Assembly: GCF_003667445.1 (NCBI RefSeq)
Contig: NZ_RCTF01000020.1
Span: 38,569-102,568, forward strand
Source: Xanthobacter tagetidis
GTDB taxonomy: Bacteria; Pseudomonadota; Alphaproteobacteria; Rhizobiales; Xanthobacteraceae
Length of the DNA stretch: 64,000 nucleotides
Direction: 5' to 3'
Shown here: in pieces, positions 61,127 through 64,000 of the stretch
Layout: every line of letters starts with the position of its first letter
Position numbering within the stretch: position 1 is the first letter of the stretch
Translations under genes and position numbers: made by a program
The notes under the pieces: generated by a model
What the model was told of the DNA's origin: nothing
What the model saw: only the letters and a program-made list of their open reading frames with translations
Databases searched by the model: none

Positions 61127-61251
61127 GGGTCTGTTCTCTTTGGGCGCCGGGCCTGGGCCGCGGCACCTTCTCCTTCAAGGGGGAGCGGGCGGGGTTGGAC
61201 CGTGCCGCTCCGGTTGGATTCGTCGTGGCAAGCGCCGCCTCGGCTCGACAG

Positions 61252-61359
61252 GCCATGCCCGGGCTCGTTCCGGGCATCCACGCCGCGCCGCCTGCAGGAG
61301 GCCTGCACGCTTGTGCCCGGCCGCCGGGCGTGGATGGCCGGGACAAGCCCGGCCATGAC
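61252..61359. repeat. 108-bp REPIN/BIME-like paired-palindrome element, copy 5
   Basis: The arms at about 61252-61281 (palindrome ATGCCCGG/CCGGGCAT around a GCTCGTT core) and 61330-61359 (GGCCGGG-acaag-CCCGGCC) are separated by 48 bp. It lies inside the infB-rbfA operon. Confidence 0.75.
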
Positions 61360-61382
61360 GGTTCAGCGAAGAGCGTCCCGTC

Positions 61383-64000
61383 TCACAGCGAGCGCTGGAC
61401 CACCTCGACGCGGAAGCACTCGATCACGTCGCCCGCACGCATGTCCTGGTAGTTCTCGAACGACATGCCGCAGTCCTGGCCCGCATGCACCGTGTTCACC
61501 GCATCCTTGAAGCGGTTGAGCGTGGCAAGCTTACCCTCGTGGATCACCACGTTGTCGCGGATGAGGCGCACGTGCTGGCCCTTCTCCACGACGCCGTCGG
61601 TGACGGTGCAGCCGGCCACCTTGCCCACCTTGGAGACCGCGAAGATCTCCTTGATGAGGGCGTTGCCCAGCATGGTCTCGCGGTTGATGGGCGCGAGCAG
61701 GCCGCTCATGGCCTTCTTCACGTCATCCACGAGGTCGTAGATGATGTTGTAGTAGCGGATCTCGATGCCCGCCCGGTCGGCCGCGTCGCGCGCTTCCTTG
61801 TTGGCGCGGACGTTGAAGGCGATGATCGCGGCGCCGGAGGTCTCCGCCAGCGTCACGTCGCTCTCGTTGATGCCGCCCGCTCCCGAATGGATGATGCGGG
61901 CCTGCACCTCGTCGTTGCCGACCTTCTCCAGCGCGCCGATGATGGCTTCCACCGAGCCCGACACGTCGCCCTTGATGATGAGCGGGAATTCCTTCCGGCC
62001 GGTCGCCTTGACCTGGCTCATCATCTGCTCGAGCGAGCCGCGCACGGTCGCCGACCGCGCCGCCGCCTTCTCGCGCTTCTGGCGCTGGCGGTATTCGGTG
62101 ATCTCGCGGGCCCGGGCCTCGTTCTCCACCACGGCGAGGCGGTCGCCCGCCTCCGGGGTGCCGTTGAAGCCCAGCACCTCGGCCGGGAAGGACGGTCCCG
62201 CCGAATCCACGTTGGCGCCGGTATCCGAGATGAGGGCGCGCGCGCGGCCCCATTCGGCGCCGGCCACCACGATGTCGCCGACCTTCAGCGTGCCGCGCTG
62301 GACCAGGACGGTGGCCACGGGGCCCCGGCCGCGGTCGAGCTTGGCTTCCACCACCGTGCCCTCGGCGGGGCGGTCCGGATTGGCCTTGAGGTCCAGCAGT
62401 TCCGACTGCAGCGCGATGGCCTCGAGCAGCTTGTCGAGGTTGAGGCGCTCCTTGGCGGACACCTCCACCTCGAGCGTCTCGCCGCCCATGCTCTCCACCT
62501 GCACCTCGTGCTGGAGCAGCTCGGTGCGCACCCGCTCGGGCTTGGCGCCGGGCTTGTCGATCTTGTTGATGGCCACGATCAGCGGCACCTTGGCGGCGCG
62601 GGCGTGGTTGATGGCCTCCACGGTCTGGGGCATCACGCCGTCGTCCGCCGCCACCACCAGCACCACGATGTCCGTCACCTTGGCGCCGCGGGCGCGCATG
62701 GCGGTGAAGGCGGCATGGCCGGGGGTGTCGATGAAGGTGATCTTCGAGCCCGAGGGCGCGGTCACCTGGTAGGCGCCGATGTGCTGGGTGATGCCGCCGG
62801 CTTCTCCGGACACCACGTTGGCCTTGCGGATGGCGTCCAGCAGCGAGGTCTTGCCGTGGTCGACGTGACCCATGATGGTCACGACGGCAGGGCGCGGCAG
62901 CATGGTCTCCATCGCGTCCGGCGTGTCGAACAGGCCTTCCTCGACGTCCGACTCCGACACGCGGCGCACCGTGTGGCCGAGATCGGTGGCGATCAGCTCG
63001 GCGGTGTCGGCGTCGACCACGTCGGTGATCTTCAGCATCTGGCCCTGCTTCATCAGCATCCGGATCACGTCGACCGCCCGTTCGGACATGCGGTTGGCGA
63101 GTTCCTGGATGGTGATGGTCTCGGGCAGGATCACCTCGCGGGCGATCTTTTCCTTGGTCTCCTGCTGCCGGTGGCCGGTCATGCGCTGGGTGCGGCGGCG
63201 GAACGAGGCGAGCGAACGCTGGCGCTCCTCCTCGCCCGACTGGGCAGTGACGAGGGTGAGGCGGCCGCGCTGCTTCTCCTGGCCGGCGGGGGCGCGGGGA
63301 ACCTTGACGGGCGGAGCCGGACGCGCGCCGGGGCCGCGGCGGACCGCGCCGCGGCGCTCCTCTTCCTCGCTCTCGGTCGTGCCGGCCGGGCGGGGGGTGA
63401 GCGGGCGGGCTGTCGTGGCGGTGGTGGTCGCGGCGCCGCCGGCGGGACGGGCGCCCTGCTCCTCGCCGAAGCGCTTGCGCGCCTCCTGCTCGGCGCGGCG
63501 CTTGCTCTCGTCGTCGTGGGCGCGGCGGCTCTCCTCCTCGCGCTTGCGCGCTTCGGCGGCCTCGCGCTCGGCGCGTTCGGTGCGGTCGCGCTCGGCGCGG
63601 CGGCGGGCCTCGGCCTCCGCGGCGCGGCGCTCCTCGGCCATGCGCTGCTCTTCCACGGCGCGGGCGCGGGCGTCGGCGAGCGCGCTGGCGCGGGCGTTGC
63701 GCTCCTCGTCGGTGAGGGTGCGCAGCACCACGCCCGAGCCGCCGGGACGCTGCTGGGTGGAGCGGCCGGGAGGGCCGCCGGCGCGGCGGGCATCACCGCC
63801 TGCGCCGGGACGGCCGGCCGGGCCGGAACTCTGGCTGGAACCCTGGCCGGGGCGGGCCGAGCCGCCGGCCGAGCGCTGCGGCGCCGACGCGCCGGAGCGC
63901 GAGGACGCGGCGCCGGACGCCGTGCGGGTCGGCGGCGCAGCCTCGGCTCGGGCCGGGGCGGCGGGTGTCTTGGGCGCGGCGGGCGCCTCGGCGGCGGCGC
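61383..64000 (-). CDS. infB: Translation initiation factor IF-2 (5' truncated by window edge)
   Basis: GTPase that brings fMet-tRNA to the 30S P site. About 871 C-terminal residues are visible; the frame is open to the window edge on the minus strand, so the N-terminus is missing. The visible N part is Ala/Pro/Arg-rich followed by a long charged coiled coil (RAVEEQRMAEERRAAEAEARRRAERDR). Then an IF2_N-like segment (ITIQELANRMSERAVDVIRMLMKQGQM), G1 GHVDHGKTS, G3 DTPGHAAF, G4 NKID, and domains II-IV to the end DVIECFRVEVVQRSL. It is upstream of rbfA in the conserved operon. Confidence 0.96.
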   Translation of the reverse strand, partial: AAAEAPAAPKTPAAPARAEAAPPTRTASGAASSRSGASAPQRSAGGSARPGQGSSQSSGPAGRPGAGGDARRAGGPPGRSTQQRPGGSGVVLRTLTDEERNARASALADARARAVEEQRMAEERRAAEAEARRRAERDRTERAEREAAEARKREEESRRAHDDESKRRAEQEARKRFGEEQGARPAGGAATTTATTARPLTPRPAGTTESEEEERRGAVRRGPGARPAPPVKVPRAPAGQEKQRGRLTLVTAQSGEEERQRSLASFRRRTQRMTGHRQQETKEKIAREVILPETITIQELANRMSERAVDVIRMLMKQGQMLKITDVVDADTAELIATDLGHTVRRVSESDVEEGLFDTPDAMETMLPRPAVVTIMGHVDHGKTSLLDAIRKANVVSGEAGGITQHIGAYQVTAPSGSKITFIDTPGHAAFTAMRARGAKVTDIVVLVVAADDGVMPQTVEAINHARAAKVPLIVAINKIDKPGAKPERVRTELLQHEVQVESMGGETLEVEVSAKERLNLDKLLEAIALQSELLDLKANPDRPAEGTVVEAKLDRGRGPVATVLVQRGTLKVGDIVVAGAEWGRARALISDTGANVDSAGPSFPAEVLGFNGTPEAGDRLAVVENEARAREITEYRQRQKREKAAARSATVRGSLEQMMSQVKATGRKEFPLIIKGDVSGSVEAIIGALEKVGNDEVQARIIHSGAGGINESDVTLAETSGAAIIAFNVRANKEARDAADRAGIEIRYYNIIYDLVDDVKKAMSGLLAPINRETMLGNALIKEIFAVSKVGKVAGCTVTDGVVEKGQHVRLIRDNVVIHEGKLATLNRFKDAVNTVHAGQDCGMSFENYQDMRAGDVIECFRVEVVQRSL

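Overview
The window is high-GC DNA with densely packed, often overlapping genes, typical of an alphaproteobacterium of the order Hyphomicrobiales. Housekeeping order (ftsE-ftsX-ydcF-plsC, ffs-dnaX-ybaB, infB-rbfA-truB-rpsO-pnp) and protein sequence suggest the Xanthobacteraceae (Xanthobacter/Azorhizobium/Ancylobacter-like). The genus is inferred from sequence alone. Both window ends cut genes: ppc on the left and infB on the right.

Layout. 0-6 kb: the 3' third of PEP carboxylase, a cytochrome-c peroxidase remnant, a small secreted Cys-rich protein, hpt, then ftsE-ftsX-ydcF-plsC. 5.6-6.1 kb: a 139-aa orphan gene whose compact promoter carries two DnaA boxes, an alphaproteobacterial LexA box over the -10, and an apparently leaderless start. 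6-18 kb: chaC, a DUF2125 protein, a large membrane protein, argB, a GNAT acetyltransferase, a BI-1 protein, a beta-barrel protein, a DMT exporter with divergent LysR, glucokinase, a CDF metal exporter and a CysZ/EI24-like protein. 18-23 kb: a TetR-MFP-RND efflux operon behind palindromic operators. 23-28 kb: tam and a phosphonate-type ABC transporter (phnDCEE). 28-34 kb: PHA depolymerase, small secreted proteins, an OmpR-type two-component system and a GhrA-like dehydrogenase.

34-52.3 kb looks like an accessory carboxylate uptake and activation region. First comes a LivFG/LivHM-fusion ABC transporter whose only apparent binding protein is of the Bug (TctC) type. Next are a LysR regulator, a Rieske protein, a 112-aa unknown and a metal-dependent amidohydrolase/decarboxylase. 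Then a seven-gene operon, livG-fadD-livH-livM-livK-livF-paaK-like, runs divergently from a TetR regulator. I infer import and CoA-activation of an aromatic or other organic acid; the substrate is not visible.

52.3-64 kb: SRP RNA, dnaX, ybaB, a RES/Xre toxin-antitoxin pair, and the translation/RNA-decay block pnp-rpsO-(SH3 protein)-truB-rbfA-infB on the minus strand.

Two families of intergenic inverted repeats occur. The more striking is a paired-palindrome element of nearly constant length (four copies of 108-109 bp plus one degenerate copy), resembling REPIN/BIME elements. Strong hairpins follow the binding-protein gene in all three ABC transporter operons. I saw no CRISPR array, tRNA, rRNA, IS element or prophage.
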